Positions 1-7,406 of a stretch of 22,655 bases of DNA are shown in pieces. The stretch lies in the IMG/VR virus record IMGVR_UViG_3300047358_000060, positions 1 to 22,655 of that record. One strand, given 5' to 3'. Positions within the stretch are counted from its first letter, which is position 1, and every line of letters begins with the position of its first letter. Under the pieces are notes generated by a model. The model ran no database searches, was not told where the DNA came from, and saw only the letters and a program-made list of their open reading frames with translations. The position numbers were made by a program, and so were the translations under genes. Source of the stretch: a virus.

Positions 1-2
1 AT

Positions 3-947
3 GTTGCCTCTGCCGCGCCTCCAGGTCAGATGCAGCAGTATATTGATACTGAAACTGCCATGCTTGCGGGTACGCGGCCTGTGCAGGACGCCATAGCCAA
101 TGTGGCGTTTCCTCCACAGCCAGTGAATCTAGGCACTGTTGCAACCTCTGGTGCCCCTTCATCGATAACTGGCGTTGGTGGAGCGGTGTTTGACACAAAT
201 TCTGGTGAGATAATCTCTGGCGATGCGTCTTACTTTGGAGATTTAGCTGATGGGCCGGTGCTTGGCACTACGGCCGCAGAGCGTTTTAGGCAGCAAGAAT
301 CTGACCGTGCGATGGGCCTTGATCAGCGGCAAGCTGGTTATGACGCCTATCAAGCCATGCTAAATGACGCGGTGGGTGCGGCGCAGAACAATATCAACAA
401 TGCTTCTGGCCTTTTTGGCGGCGCTACCAAGTTTATGAATCAACAATTCATCGACGGCATGAACACCCGAATTGGTGACAGGGATAGCGAAGCGTATCAG
501 TCGTATCTTAATGACCCGAACTTGTTTTCGCCGGTCTACAATCAGGAAGGTCGGCTGACCGGATATCGCGATCAATACAACCGCCTTACTGGCACCGACC
601 CAATTTCGGACATGGCAGCGGCTGGCAATGACGACGGCGGCGACACGGTTCCGCCCGTCACAAACCCAATGACCGGCACCGAACAATGCCCAGATGGGTA
701 CACGTTTGACGAAGATTTGCAGGCGTGCCGTCGCAAGACAAAGCGTGAACTGCGAGGTGACGCGGATTCCTCCACCGCGTCTGGCGATATGTTCTATCGG
801 CGCACCAGTCTGGACGATGCGCCTGCAAACCTACCTAGCGGTTTCAACTTTGCTGATGCGAACCGCGCCTTTACGCAGTCTTACGCTTATCGACCTTCGT
901 TCTATCGCAACCCGATGGATACCACAGGGTTTACGAAGCTGCTGTAA
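3..947 (+). CDS. Phage virion-region protein of unknown function, 5' end outside window
   Basis: The frame is open from the first complete codon at position 3, so the start is probably upstream; an internal ATG at 30 would give 305 residues. I do not recognise a family. The middle part is rich in Gln, Asn, Ala and Asp and looks soluble and partly helical. Near nucleotides 680-735 there is a CPDGYTFDEDLQACRR motif with two Cys, a short disulfide- or metal-capable loop followed by a basic stretch. The C-terminus is aromatic and Pro-rich (AYRPSFYRNPMD). It lies just before a small helical protein and the scaffold gene, where tailed phages usually keep portal-associated genes, so a portal-proximal virion or assembly role is inferred. 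Its TAA overlaps the next ATG (TAATG), indicating translational coupling. Confidence 0.6.
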   Translation, partial: VASAAPPGQMQQYIDTETAMLAGTRPVQDAIANVAFPPQPVNLGTVATSGAPSSITGVGGAVFDTNSGEIISGDASYFGDLADGPVLGTTAAERFRQQESDRAMGLDQRQAGYDAYQAMLNDAVGAAQNNINNASGLFGGATKFMNQQFIDGMNTRIGDRDSEAYQSYLNDPNLFSPVYNQEGRLTGYRDQYNRLTGTDPISDMAAAGNDDGGDTVPPVTNPMTGTEQCPDGYTFDEDLQACRRKTKRELRGDADSSTASGDMFYRRTSLDDAPANLPSGFNFADANRAFTQSYAYRPSFYRNPMDTTGFTKLL

Positions 948-1210
948 TGCGTGAGGGAAAACTGAGGCACGACGTAGAGCGTGCAGCCAAGGCAGAGGCT
1001 TTGCTTCGTGAGCCAATCCTTGTCGAAGCCTTCGATACACTGGAAACGAATTTCATAGATGCGTGGCGTAATTCGTCGGTTGCAGACACTGACAACCGGG
1101 AGCGCATTTATCACTTGCTGTCGGCCCTTCAAGCACTGAAAGGCCATCTCCACACGGTCATTGAAAGTGGAAAGGTCGCACAGGCGAACTTAGACCAACT
1201 GAAAAAATAG
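947..1210 (+). CDS. Small helical phage head-region protein
   Basis: This 87-residue, highly charged, all-helical-looking protein carries LLREPILVEAFDTLE, then FIDAWRNSSVADTDNRERIY, then ALQALKGHLHTVIESGK. Small proteins of this pattern (an AF-x-LE helix, a W-R segment, D-T-x-x-RE, then an amphipathic helix) are common next to portal or scaffold genes in tailed phages; to my knowledge none has an established function. No signal peptide or membrane segment is visible. The start overlaps the preceding stop by one base (TAATG), and only seven bases separate its end from the scaffold gene, so it belongs to the head-assembly operon. A role in head assembly or DNA packaging is inference from position only. 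Confidence 0.7.
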   Translation: MREGKLRHDVERAAKAEALLREPILVEAFDTLETNFIDAWRNSSVADTDNRERIYHLLSALQALKGHLHTVIESGKVAQANLDQLKK

Positions 1211-1217
1211 GTGATTT

Positions 1218-2225
1218 ATGGCTGATAATCCTGACGGAACCAGCAACCTGTCCATCGCGGACGCAACTAGCCTTCTCGCAACGCCCCCGCCAGAAGCGGA
1301 AACGGTAGAAGAAGAAGCGCAGCAGGAGCCTCAAGTCGAAGAAGACGAGGAGGTTACCGAGTCAGACGAGGTAGAAGAAGCCGAGGTTGAAGAAGCCGAG
1401 GAAGAAGCTGCCGAGGATGATGATGTCACTGACGAAGATGATGTCGAGGACGACGACCAAGAGCAACCTGAGATGGTTTCCGTCACTGTTGACGGTGAAA
1501 CCTATGAGGTGACGCTGGAGGAAGCGGCTAAAGGCTATCAACGTCAGGCGGCTTTTACGAAGGGTATGCAAAAGAACGCCGAAGACCGCAAAGCACTAGA
1601 GGCAGAGCGGACGCAGGCAGCGCAAGAGCGTGACGCATACCAGCAGGGACTTCAACAGGTGTTGCAATACCTGAGTCAGACTAACGCTGAACCAGATTGG
1701 GACAACCTGAGAACCACCTTGCCAGCAGAGGAATATGCCCGCCAATACACTGATTATCAGCGGAAGCAAGAGCGCACAAAGCAGCTTGAAGCTGAAAATC
1801 ATAGGATCATGCGTGAACAGCAGATTGAGCAACGTGAGGTGTTAAAAAGTCACCTAGCGCAAGAAGCTGAACTGATGTTCGAGAAGATACCGCAGTGGCG
1901 CGACGATACTGTTCGTCAGTCCGAGCGCACAGAACTGATTGAGTTTGCCAAGCGTGAGTTTGGTTACACTCAAGAAGAAATTGATGCGGCAGCTGACCAT
2001 CGTGCCATCAAGGCACTGTATGATTCATGGCAGTTGAGCAAGATCAGCGATCAAGCAAAGACAGCCAAGAAGAAGGTGCGTAAGGCACCGAAGATGGCAA
2101 AGTCCGGCACTCCTCGCAGCAAGAAAGAAGTCCAAGCAAGCACCCGTAGAAAGCAACGGGCGCAATTCAACCAAGCACCAAGCATCGCAAATGCTGTGGA
2201 CTATCTTCTGAAAACTCAAACCTAG
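1218..2225 (+). CDS. Capsid scaffolding protein (putative)
   Basis: This 335-residue protein lies directly upstream of the major capsid gene. Residues about 26-88 are an extreme acidic, Glu/Asp-rich low-complexity tract. It is followed by a short folded-looking segment (VSVTVDGETYEVTLEEAAKG), then a long Gln/Glu/Arg-rich coiled coil at about 110-215 and a strongly basic C-terminus at about 275-315 (KKKVRKAPK, RSKKEV, RRKQRAQ). An acidic N-terminus, a central coiled coil and a basic C-terminal capsid-binding tail are the usual architecture of phage scaffolds, which assemble inside the procapsid and leave before packaging. No protease domain is visible, so exit would be passive or need another factor. 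The call rests on architecture and position, not on a catalytic motif. Confidence 0.8.
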   Translation: MADNPDGTSNLSIADATSLLATPPPEAETVEEEAQQEPQVEEDEEVTESDEVEEAEVEEAEEEAAEDDDVTDEDDVEDDDQEQPEMVSVTVDGETYEVTLEEAAKGYQRQAAFTKGMQKNAEDRKALEAERTQAAQERDAYQQGLQQVLQYLSQTNAEPDWDNLRTTLPAEEYARQYTDYQRKQERTKQLEAENHRIMREQQIEQREVLKSHLAQEAELMFEKIPQWRDDTVRQSERTELIEFAKREFGYTQEEIDAAADHRAIKALYDSWQLSKISDQAKTAKKKVRKAPKMAKSGTPRSKKEVQASTRRKQRAQFNQAPSIANAVDYLLKTQT

Positions 2226-2237
2226 TGAGGTTACATT

Positions 2238-3191
2238 ATGGCAACGGCCACCACTGCAACCGCTGTAGGCGAGCGGGAGACACTTGCAGATATCATCTAC
2301 AAAGTGGACTCAGACGAAACGCCAATTTTTAGCTCCATTGAGAAGGAAACTTCCAATGGCATTTTCACCGAGTGGCAAGTGCAGGAACTTGCATCTGCTG
2401 CTACTGACAACCACGTCAACGAAGGCGCTGACATGTCGGACAGCGGCGTTACTGCTACGTCACGTCTCGGCAACTATCATCAGATCAGTCAGAAGGGGTA
2501 TATCGTAAGTAATACCCTCGATGCAGTTGACAAGGCGGGGCGCGACCGGGAAGTAGCTTACCAGCGTGTTTTGAAGGGACTTGAGCTTCGTCGTGACATC
2601 GAAAAGATGATCGGTGACACCAACGTAGCGCGTTCCGCTTCTGAGCCGCGCAAGTCTGCATCCCTGCTGACTTGGATTACCAATGGTGATGCGCCGTCTG
2701 ACATGGCGTTTGCTACTGGTGACGGTACTGACACTGCTGACGTTACCGGCACTGCTGCCGCTCTGACGCTGGCAAAGATCGACACAGCCGTCACCGCAGC
2801 ATGGCAAGACGGTGGCAACCCGTCGATGCTGGTATGTTCTGCAACCAATCGCGCCAACATCAGCGATCTGACGCAGAGCGGCACCAACCTCGTAAGCAAC
2901 CAAGTCAACATGACTGAGGGCAAGGCACCAACCTTCGTTGGTTCTACTGCCGTCTATCTGACCGACTTCGGTACGCTCGACATTACGCCGAGCCGCTTTA
3001 TGAGCAACGACAAGCTGTTCGTGATTGACCCGAACTTTGTATGCCTCTCGACTCTCACTGGACGCAATTTCGCTGAAAACGATATTGCCAACACTGGTGA
3101 TGCCGAGAAGTCGCAAATCGTTTGCGAGTGGGCATTGAAGGTCAAAGCGCCGAAAGCACACGGTGCAGTCATCGGACTGAATGGCAGCTAA
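2238..3191 (+). CDS. Major capsid protein, SU10 type (DUF5309-like)
   Basis: This 317-residue protein matches the SU10-type major capsid family (HK97 fold). The N-terminus has the family pattern ERETLADIIYKVDSDETPIFSSI, then EWQVQELASA and the region KGYIVSNTLDAVDKAGRDREVAYQ, which runs into a helical spine with LRRDIEKM. The middle (SKIDTAVTAAW-like helix, MLVCSATNRANISDL) and the C-terminal part (LDITPSRFM, LFVIDPNFVCLSTLTGRNF, WALKVKAPKAHGAVIGL) fit the remainder of the fold. Length is about normal for the family. A GAGG ribosome site lies just upstream of the ATG at 2238. It follows the scaffold and is followed by a strong terminator, the usual arrangement for a highly expressed capsid gene. 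Confidence 0.93.
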   Translation: MATATTATAVGERETLADIIYKVDSDETPIFSSIEKETSNGIFTEWQVQELASAATDNHVNEGADMSDSGVTATSRLGNYHQISQKGYIVSNTLDAVDKAGRDREVAYQRVLKGLELRRDIEKMIGDTNVARSASEPRKSASLLTWITNGDAPSDMAFATGDGTDTADVTGTAAALTLAKIDTAVTAAWQDGGNPSMLVCSATNRANISDLTQSGTNLVSNQVNMTEGKAPTFVGSTAVYLTDFGTLDITPSRFMSNDKLFVIDPNFVCLSTLTGRNFAENDIANTGDAEKSQIVCEWALKVKAPKAHGAVIGLNGS

Positions 3192-3214
3192 CAACTGTTC
3201 ACACAAACAAGAGA

Positions 3215-3238
3215 GGGCAGCTTCGGCTGCCCTTTTTT
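3215..3238 (+). terminator. Rho-independent terminator after the major capsid gene
   Basis: A perfect 7-bp stem, GGGCAGC with GCTGCCC, closes on a very stable TTCG tetraloop and is followed by a run of six T. It lies 24 bases after the capsid stop and just before the ribosome site of the next late gene. It would cap the capsid transcript and reduce, not abolish, downstream tail-gene expression. Confidence 0.88.
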
Positions 3239-3250
3239 ATTGGAGGTTTC

Positions 3251-3574
3251 ATGGCAAAGCGCCTGATTAAGAAAGATGAGACATCCGGCAAAGAAGTCTG
3301 GATGCACGACGATGGCGATGGATACGTCATCGAAGAAACGCAGCACGTCACGCCGCTTCTTGATGAAAACAAGAAGAAGGCGAATGAGTGGCAATACGGC
3401 AATATGATTGGCGATACGCAGCGCCATTGGCAGCAAGTCGCTGAGATACCCAACGTCATCTATTTGCAGCTTGTCGAAAAGTATGGCGCGCCGCGTGACA
3501 ACCCGACCGCTTGGAGAAAGTGGTTGAATGATTACGACAATCGCTATTTTAGGACCGGTGGTGGCAGCTTATGA
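3251..3574 (+). CDS. Small phage head/tail-region protein, unknown function
   Basis: This 107-residue protein starts at the ATG at 3251, chosen because TGGAGG lies at 3241-3246; the longer frame from 3122 runs back through the terminator and the capsid gene. The sequence is charged and soluble (KKDETSGKEVWMHDDGDGYVIEETQ). Its C-terminal half has LVEKYGAPRDNPTAWRKWLNDYDNRYFRT, a pattern (W-x-x-WLND, then FRT) seen in small proteins next to capsid genes of podoviruses. No function is known to me. It is the first gene after the capsid terminator and its stop overlaps the adaptor start (ATGA), so it is probably translated together with the connector genes. Confidence 0.8.
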   Translation: MAKRLIKKDETSGKEVWMHDDGDGYVIEETQHVTPLLDENKKKANEWQYGNMIGDTQRHWQQVAEIPNVIYLQLVEKYGAPRDNPTAWRKWLNDYDNRYFRTGGGSL

Positions 3575-4209
3575 GCATCAGCACATACAGTGAGTTGAAG
3601 ACGGCTGTAGCCAACTTCCTAGCACGCTCTGACCTTACAACGCAGATACCCGACTTCGTCAGCCTTGCAGAAGCGCGCATGTCTCGTGAATTGGAGACGC
3701 GCAGCCAAGAGAAGCGTGCCACGGCAACGCTGACTGCGAATGATGAGTATGTGGCGCTGCCCACGGATCTGCGTGAGGTGCGTGAGGTAAAGCTGAACAC
3801 CAGCCCAAACACTGTATTGGAATACCGTTCACCCACAGCACTGGACAGCCAGTTTAGTGGTGCGGGGGGCAAGCCGCTTGCCTACAGCATCGTCGGCACT
3901 GAGATTAAGTTTCGCCCCATCCCAGACTCTGACTACACCGCAGAGATTGTCTATATCGGCAGTCTGGAAGCTCTTAGCGACAGCAACGCCACCAACAACA
4001 TTCTTACACGCCATCCCGACGCCTACCTCAACGGCGCTTTGGTCGAGGCGTATCTGTACCTCATGGATGACGCCAGGGCGCAAGTCTATGACCAGAAGTT
4101 TTCCCGCGCGATTGAGGAAATCAAGAAAGACGAGCAACGCGCGCATTACGGCACTGGAACGCTCCACATGACGAGCATCTACCAGCGGCAAAACTCTGTA
4201 GCATCGTAG
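3571..4209 (+). CDS. Head-tail adaptor protein (SU10-type phage adaptor)
   Basis: This 212-residue protein resembles the phage adaptor family that docks under the portal and connects it to the tail. It has the N-terminal helical segment YSELKTAVANFLARSDLTTQIPDFVSLAEARMSREL, the beta region YVALPTDLREVREVKLN, then LEYRSPTALDSQFSG, YSIVGTEIKFRPIP, a TAEIVYIGSLEAL strand, and C-terminal helices LTRHPDAYLNGALVEAYLYLMDDARA. That order (helices, P-x-D-x-x-E strand region, F-x-P-x-P, a P-x-x-Y-L-x-G-x-L helix) is typical of the family. Length is normal. It is coupled by an ATGA overlap to the preceding gene and lies upstream of the tail genes, as expected for a connector component. Confidence 0.85.
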   Translation: MSISTYSELKTAVANFLARSDLTTQIPDFVSLAEARMSRELETRSQEKRATATLTANDEYVALPTDLREVREVKLNTSPNTVLEYRSPTALDSQFSGAGGKPLAYSIVGTEIKFRPIPDSDYTAEIVYIGSLEALSDSNATNNILTRHPDAYLNGALVEAYLYLMDDARAQVYDQKFSRAIEEIKKDEQRAHYGTGTLHMTSIYQRQNSVAS

Positions 4210-4218
4210 GAGCATATC

Positions 4219-4605
4219 ATGTCTGCACTTTCTGATTATGCGGAGTTGAAGGTTCTTGACCATCTTCTCGGCACCTCGTCCTTTACCATGCCATCGGCAG
4301 TCTATATCGGCCACGCTGGCGAGAGCCTTGCAGATGATGCGTCTGGCACAGAGACAAGCGGCAACGGATATGCGCGTCAGGCCATCACCTTCGCGGCAGC
4401 ATCTGGTGGCAGCGCGGCATCAAACGCAACGGTGAACTTTCCGGCGGCAACAGGGTCGCAAGGCACCATCACGCACTTCGGAATTTTTGATGCCTCATCG
4501 GGCGGTAATCTGCTTTGTCATGGCGCTTTCGACAGCAGCAAGACGATTGCCACAGGTGACATTCTTCGGATCAACAGCGGCAGCATTACCATCACCGCAG
4601 CATAA
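4219..4605 (+). CDS. Small tail-fibre-like protein (Gp80-like)
   Basis: This 128-residue, mostly beta protein begins LSDYAELKVLDHLLGTSSFTMP, then VYIGHAGESLADDASGTETSG, GYARQAITFAAASG, a Gly/Ser/Ala loop, TVNFPAATGSQGTITHFGIFDA, LLCHGAFDSSKTIATGDILRI and SGSITI. This is the pattern of a small family commonly annotated as phage tail fibre protein (Gp80-like), in which a short N-terminal helix precedes a beta-sandwich. The annotation of that family is itself poorly supported, so head fibre or decoration are alternatives. A GGAG ribosome site lies in the gap before the ATG. It sits between the adaptor and a repetitive structural protein. Confidence 0.7.
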   Translation: MSALSDYAELKVLDHLLGTSSFTMPSAVYIGHAGESLADDASGTETSGNGYARQAITFAAASGGSAASNATVNFPAATGSQGTITHFGIFDASSGGNLLCHGAFDSSKTIATGDILRINSGSITITAA

Positions 4606-4617
4606 GCGGAGGGTCAG

Positions 4618-5313
4618 ATGGCAGAGATACTTGGCCCGACCCTTGAGCAGCTAGACAACTGGGGCAGTCTCGACAATCTGGACTTCATCGGAAGTCTGGA
4701 GTCGCTTGACAATATCAACCTCTTTGAAGGCTCTGGAAGCGTCGCTACAGCCTTCAGCACGTCCGGTGCGGCTGTCCGTATACAGGCGGCGTCAGCAAGC
4801 GCCAGCGCGGCTGTAAGCGCCTCTGGTGCGGCTGTGCAGATACATTCAGCCAGCGGGGCAGCAACTGGCGCATTGAACATCGCGGCAAGCGCAGTTGCGG
4901 TTGTCGTGTTTCCGGGCAGCGCGACCTTTGCAATCTCTGCAAGCGGTGCTGCAACCCGTATCCAGACCGCATCTGGCACGGCTGCAACGTCAGTTTCGGC
5001 GGCAGCAGACTACAACGTCATTCTGCATGTGGCGGGCAGCGCAAGTGCCGTCGTCTCAGCATCGGGCGCGCAGAACTTCACTGCCATTATGGATGGTTCT
5101 GGCGCAGCAGTTATCAGCGCGTCGGTCAGCCCGAAGATACTTGGCGAAGATTGGTCAACCATCGCGGATGAAGGCGAGACATGGAGTGATATCGCCGCCG
5201 GTACGGAGACGTGGACCGAACAAACGGCAACAGGTTCTTGGTCGGTGATAGCCGCTGGTGCGGAGACATGGGCTGACCAGACCGGCAATACGAGGACGTG
5301 GCTGAATCAATGA
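4618..5313 (+). CDS. Ala/Ser-rich repetitive structural protein with Trp-repeat tail
   Basis: This 231-residue protein starts with MAEILGPTLEQLDNWGSLDNLDFIGSL, a short segment with repeated LDN/SLDN units. Residues about 40-180 are an Ala/Ser/Gly beta-rich repeat region built on variations of GSA-x-x-x-x-SASGAA-x-x-I. The last 55 residues are Trp repeats: four to five copies of the kind W-s-x-IA-x-G-x-ETW. Such low-complexity repeats are typical of extended virion proteins, but I cannot assign a specific role. GGAGGG precedes the ATG closely. Its stop overlaps the propeller gene start (ATGA), linking it to the tail-tip genes. Head fibre, tail decoration or adhesin are all possible. Confidence 0.7.
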   Translation: MAEILGPTLEQLDNWGSLDNLDFIGSLESLDNINLFEGSGSVATAFSTSGAAVRIQAASASASAAVSASGAAVQIHSASGAATGALNIAASAVAVVVFPGSATFAISASGAATRIQTASGTAATSVSAAADYNVILHVAGSASAVVSASGAQNFTAIMDGSGAAVISASVSPKILGEDWSTIADEGETWSDIAAGTETWTEQTATGSWSVIAAGAETWADQTGNTRTWLNQ

Positions 5314-6746
5314 TACAGTTTGGAGAATGGTTGCCGGATCAAACCGATTTTGGCGTGCCGATCAGTGTAGCGCAGAACGTCCTGCCAGCAGCGCGTGGCT
5401 ACAGGTCGGTGAATAATCTGGCAACGCTGTCAGGTGCGGCAGATGACCGGCTGCGAAAGGTGTTTGCAGCAAAAGACAACACCGGCTCAACGCATCTGTT
5501 CGCGGGTGATGGCACTAAATTGTATAAATTTAATACCACCACCAGCGCGCTTGATAACGTGTCAAAGGCAGGCAACTACACGCTTGGCGCGTTTGATAAC
5601 TGGCAAGTCGCACAGTTTGGCAGGAAGCTCATAGTGGCAGGCGATACTGGCGAGACGTTGCAGTTTTGGGAGCTTGGCTCCTCAAGTGCATTTGCCGACA
5701 TCAGTGGCTCACCGTCAGCAAGATATGTGACGGTGGTGCGGGATTTTGTTGTGACAGGCTATGTCACCAATCCGTACCGTGTGCAGTGGTCTGCCATCGG
5801 TGATGAGACAAGTTGGACGGTCGGCACCAATCAGGCCGACTTCCAAGACATCGCAGATTTAGGCGCTGTCACCGGCCTTGTCGGCGGCGAGTACGGTGTG
5901 GCGCTGATGGAAAAGGGCATCAGCCGGTTCAGCTATATTGGCGATCCGCTGATCTTCCAGTTTGACAATGTTGAGACAGCGCGCGGGATGCCGTTTGAGG
6001 GCGGATATGCCGCCATCGGTCCAAGCCAGATTTACTATCTGAGTGATGACGGCTTCTATCTGTTCAACGGACAGAACAGCATGCCGATTGGCTCTGAAAA
6101 GGTGAACAAGTGGTTCTATGACAATCTGAACATTGGCTTTGCAGAGCGCATCAACTGTTCGCTTGACCCAGTCAATCAGATCGTAGCGTGGGGCTTCCCA
6201 AGCCAGAACAGTGGAGACGGCACGCCGGACACGATCTTGTTCTACAACTACGCAGTGAACAGGTGGTCAACGGCTGAAATCACGCATGACGTTCTTGGCA
6301 CGTTTTTCACCGCCGCATCAACGCTTGAGGCTCTGGACAATATCAGCAGCAGTATTGACGGGCTGGACACCACGCTCGACAGCCGGTTGTTCAAAGGCGG
6401 CACATTTACGTTCGGCGGCGCGAAGGACAACAAAATAGCGTCCTTCACGGCATCGCCACTTACAGCAACGCTGACGACTGGTGAGAACAAGCTGGTAGAT
6501 GGCAGGCTGTCAAATGTCACAAAGATTGTGCCGTACTTTACCAACGGCACGATTAGCGCAGAGATAGGCACACGCAACAGCCAAGCAGATACCGTGTCTT
6601 TCACTTCGTCGTCGGCTCTCAATGATGACGGCTTTCTGCCATCTCGCGCTGTGGGACGCTATCACAGGATGCGTTTCACACTGTCTGGCGCGTGGAAAGA
6701 ACTGATTGGCTACGACTTAGAAGTTAAGCCTTTGGGGCAGCGATGA
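5310..6746 (+). CDS. Beta-propeller tail nozzle / gp10-like DNA stabilisation protein
   Basis: I chose the ATG at 5310 because it overlaps the preceding stop (ATGA); a GTG at 5298 is in frame but lies only two bases after GAGG. The 478-residue product is nearly all beta. It starts with IQFGEWLPDQTDFGVPISVAQNVLP, then carries propeller-blade-like repeats such as HLFAGDGTKLYKFN, DNWQVAQFGRKLIVAGD and PYRVQWSAIGDETSW, then GEYGVALMEKGISRFSYIGDPLIFQFDNVE and QIYYLSDDGFYLFNG, where it also has VNKWFYDNLN. This is the pattern of podovirus tail proteins that plug the tail and hold packaged DNA (P22 gp10 type, SU10/T7 nozzle type). It follows adaptor and fibre-like genes, as expected. Confidence 0.75.
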   Translation: MIQFGEWLPDQTDFGVPISVAQNVLPAARGYRSVNNLATLSGAADDRLRKVFAAKDNTGSTHLFAGDGTKLYKFNTTTSALDNVSKAGNYTLGAFDNWQVAQFGRKLIVAGDTGETLQFWELGSSSAFADISGSPSARYVTVVRDFVVTGYVTNPYRVQWSAIGDETSWTVGTNQADFQDIADLGAVTGLVGGEYGVALMEKGISRFSYIGDPLIFQFDNVETARGMPFEGGYAAIGPSQIYYLSDDGFYLFNGQNSMPIGSEKVNKWFYDNLNIGFAERINCSLDPVNQIVAWGFPSQNSGDGTPDTILFYNYAVNRWSTAEITHDVLGTFFTAASTLEALDNISSSIDGLDTTLDSRLFKGGTFTFGGAKDNKIASFTASPLTATLTTGENKLVDGRLSNVTKIVPYFTNGTISAEIGTRNSQADTVSFTSSSALNDDGFLPSRAVGRYHRMRFTLSGAWKELIGYDLEVKPLGQR

Positions 6747-7060
6747 GCAACTTTCTCAAGCTGCCATATGTAGGCGGCACGCCCCGCGAAATCAGTCAGG
6801 TTGTGAACAATCTGGTTGATGGCAAGTCAAACAACACAGGCACTTTTACTTGCACTGCCAGCGCAGCAACAACGGCTGTGACTGACTTCCGTGCAGGCAA
6901 AAGCAGCATCATCCTTCTGATGCCGCAGACAGCAAATGCTGCGGCAGAGGTGGGCAATGGGACGATATATGTCAGCACCCGCGCAAAGCAGTCATTCACA
7001 GTCACGCACGCCAACAATGCTCAGACCGATCGAACTTTCGGATACGTCGTTATTGGATGA
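6743..7060 (+). CDS. Small beta-structured virion-region protein
   Basis: This 105-residue protein starts by ATGA overlap with the propeller gene. It begins FLKLPYVGGTPREISQVVNNLVDGKSNNTG and continues with alternating strands, TFTCTASAATTAVTD, KSSIILLMPQTANAAAEVG, IYVSTRAKQSFTVTHANNAQTDRTFGYVVIG. The C-terminal THANNAQTDRTF-Y-V-V-G ending recurs in small podovirus proteins and at the C-termini of some phage fibre proteins, suggesting a beta-sandwich structural module. Its function is not established; a tail accessory or fibre-attachment role is inferred. Its 3' end overlaps the next gene by 44 bases. Confidence 0.72.
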   Translation: MSNFLKLPYVGGTPREISQVVNNLVDGKSNNTGTFTCTASAATTAVTDFRAGKSSIILLMPQTANAAAEVGNGTIYVSTRAKQSFTVTHANNAQTDRTFGYVVIG

Positions 7061-7406
7061 GTGGGAGCGGTGCGGCGACTACATAGAGGACGCACTGGAA
7101 TATGCTCAATTCTCTCATACGCTTGAAGATGTACTGCGCGTTGTTTTGGCAGGAGACGCGCAGTTTTGGCCAGAAAGCAAAGCGGCGCTTGTCACAGAAA
7201 TTATCGACTATCCGCAACGCCGCACACTGCGTTTCTGGTTGGCTGGCGGCGACCTTGAGACGCTGCGGGATTTGGAAGTAGCAGCAATCGAATGGTCGAA
7301 AACATGGGGTTGCTCGGCTTCTGAAATAGTTGGGCGACGTGGGTGGGTGCGCGCCCTAAACGGCTACGAAGAAGCCGCAACGGTAGGAGTTAAATACTAT
7401 GGGTAA
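7017..7406 (+). CDS. Putative small virion-associated protein, possibly GNAT-like (T7 gp13-like position)
   Basis: The ATG at 7017 gives 129 residues; the frame extends further upstream but would lie deep within the previous gene. The protein has an N-terminal helical part (LLDEWERCGDYIEDALEYAQ, TLEDVLRVVLAGDAQFWP), then ALVTEIIDYPQRRTLRFWLAGGD, a helix with LRDLEVAAIEWSKTWGC, and IVGRRGWVRAL. An amphipathic beta strand followed by WLAGG, a helix, a GC loop and GR-x-GW-x-R-x-L recalls the degenerate acetyltransferase (GNAT) fold of small podovirus proteins, including T7 gp13 just upstream of its internal core genes. The acetyl-CoA loop is not convincing, so no enzymatic activity is claimed. 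It precedes three ejection-type genes and overlaps the next one by eight bases. Confidence 0.65.
   Translation: MLRPIELSDTSLLDEWERCGDYIEDALEYAQFSHTLEDVLRVVLAGDAQFWPESKAALVTEIIDYPQRRTLRFWLAGGDLETLRDLEVAAIEWSKTWGCSASEIVGRRGWVRALNGYEEAATVGVKYYG

Noticed and set aside
2460-3206. 248-residue antisense frame across the major capsid gene
   Set aside because: It lies opposite a strongly supported capsid gene and reads through the terminator region, with no family resemblance or ribosome site. Long antisense frames are common opposite GC-rich third positions.
3122-3574. Longer start for the gene after the capsid
   Set aside because: It would overlap the capsid gene and the terminator; the ATG at 3251 has TGGAGG directly upstream.
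5298-5310. GTG start for the propeller protein
   Set aside because: GAGG is only two bases from the GTG, while the ATG at 5310 forms the usual ATGA overlap.
6936-7016. Upstream start for the gp13-like protein
   Set aside because: The added residues are a shadow of the previous gene (Ser/Arg/Gln-rich, unstructured); the ATG at 7017 leaves a short overlap.
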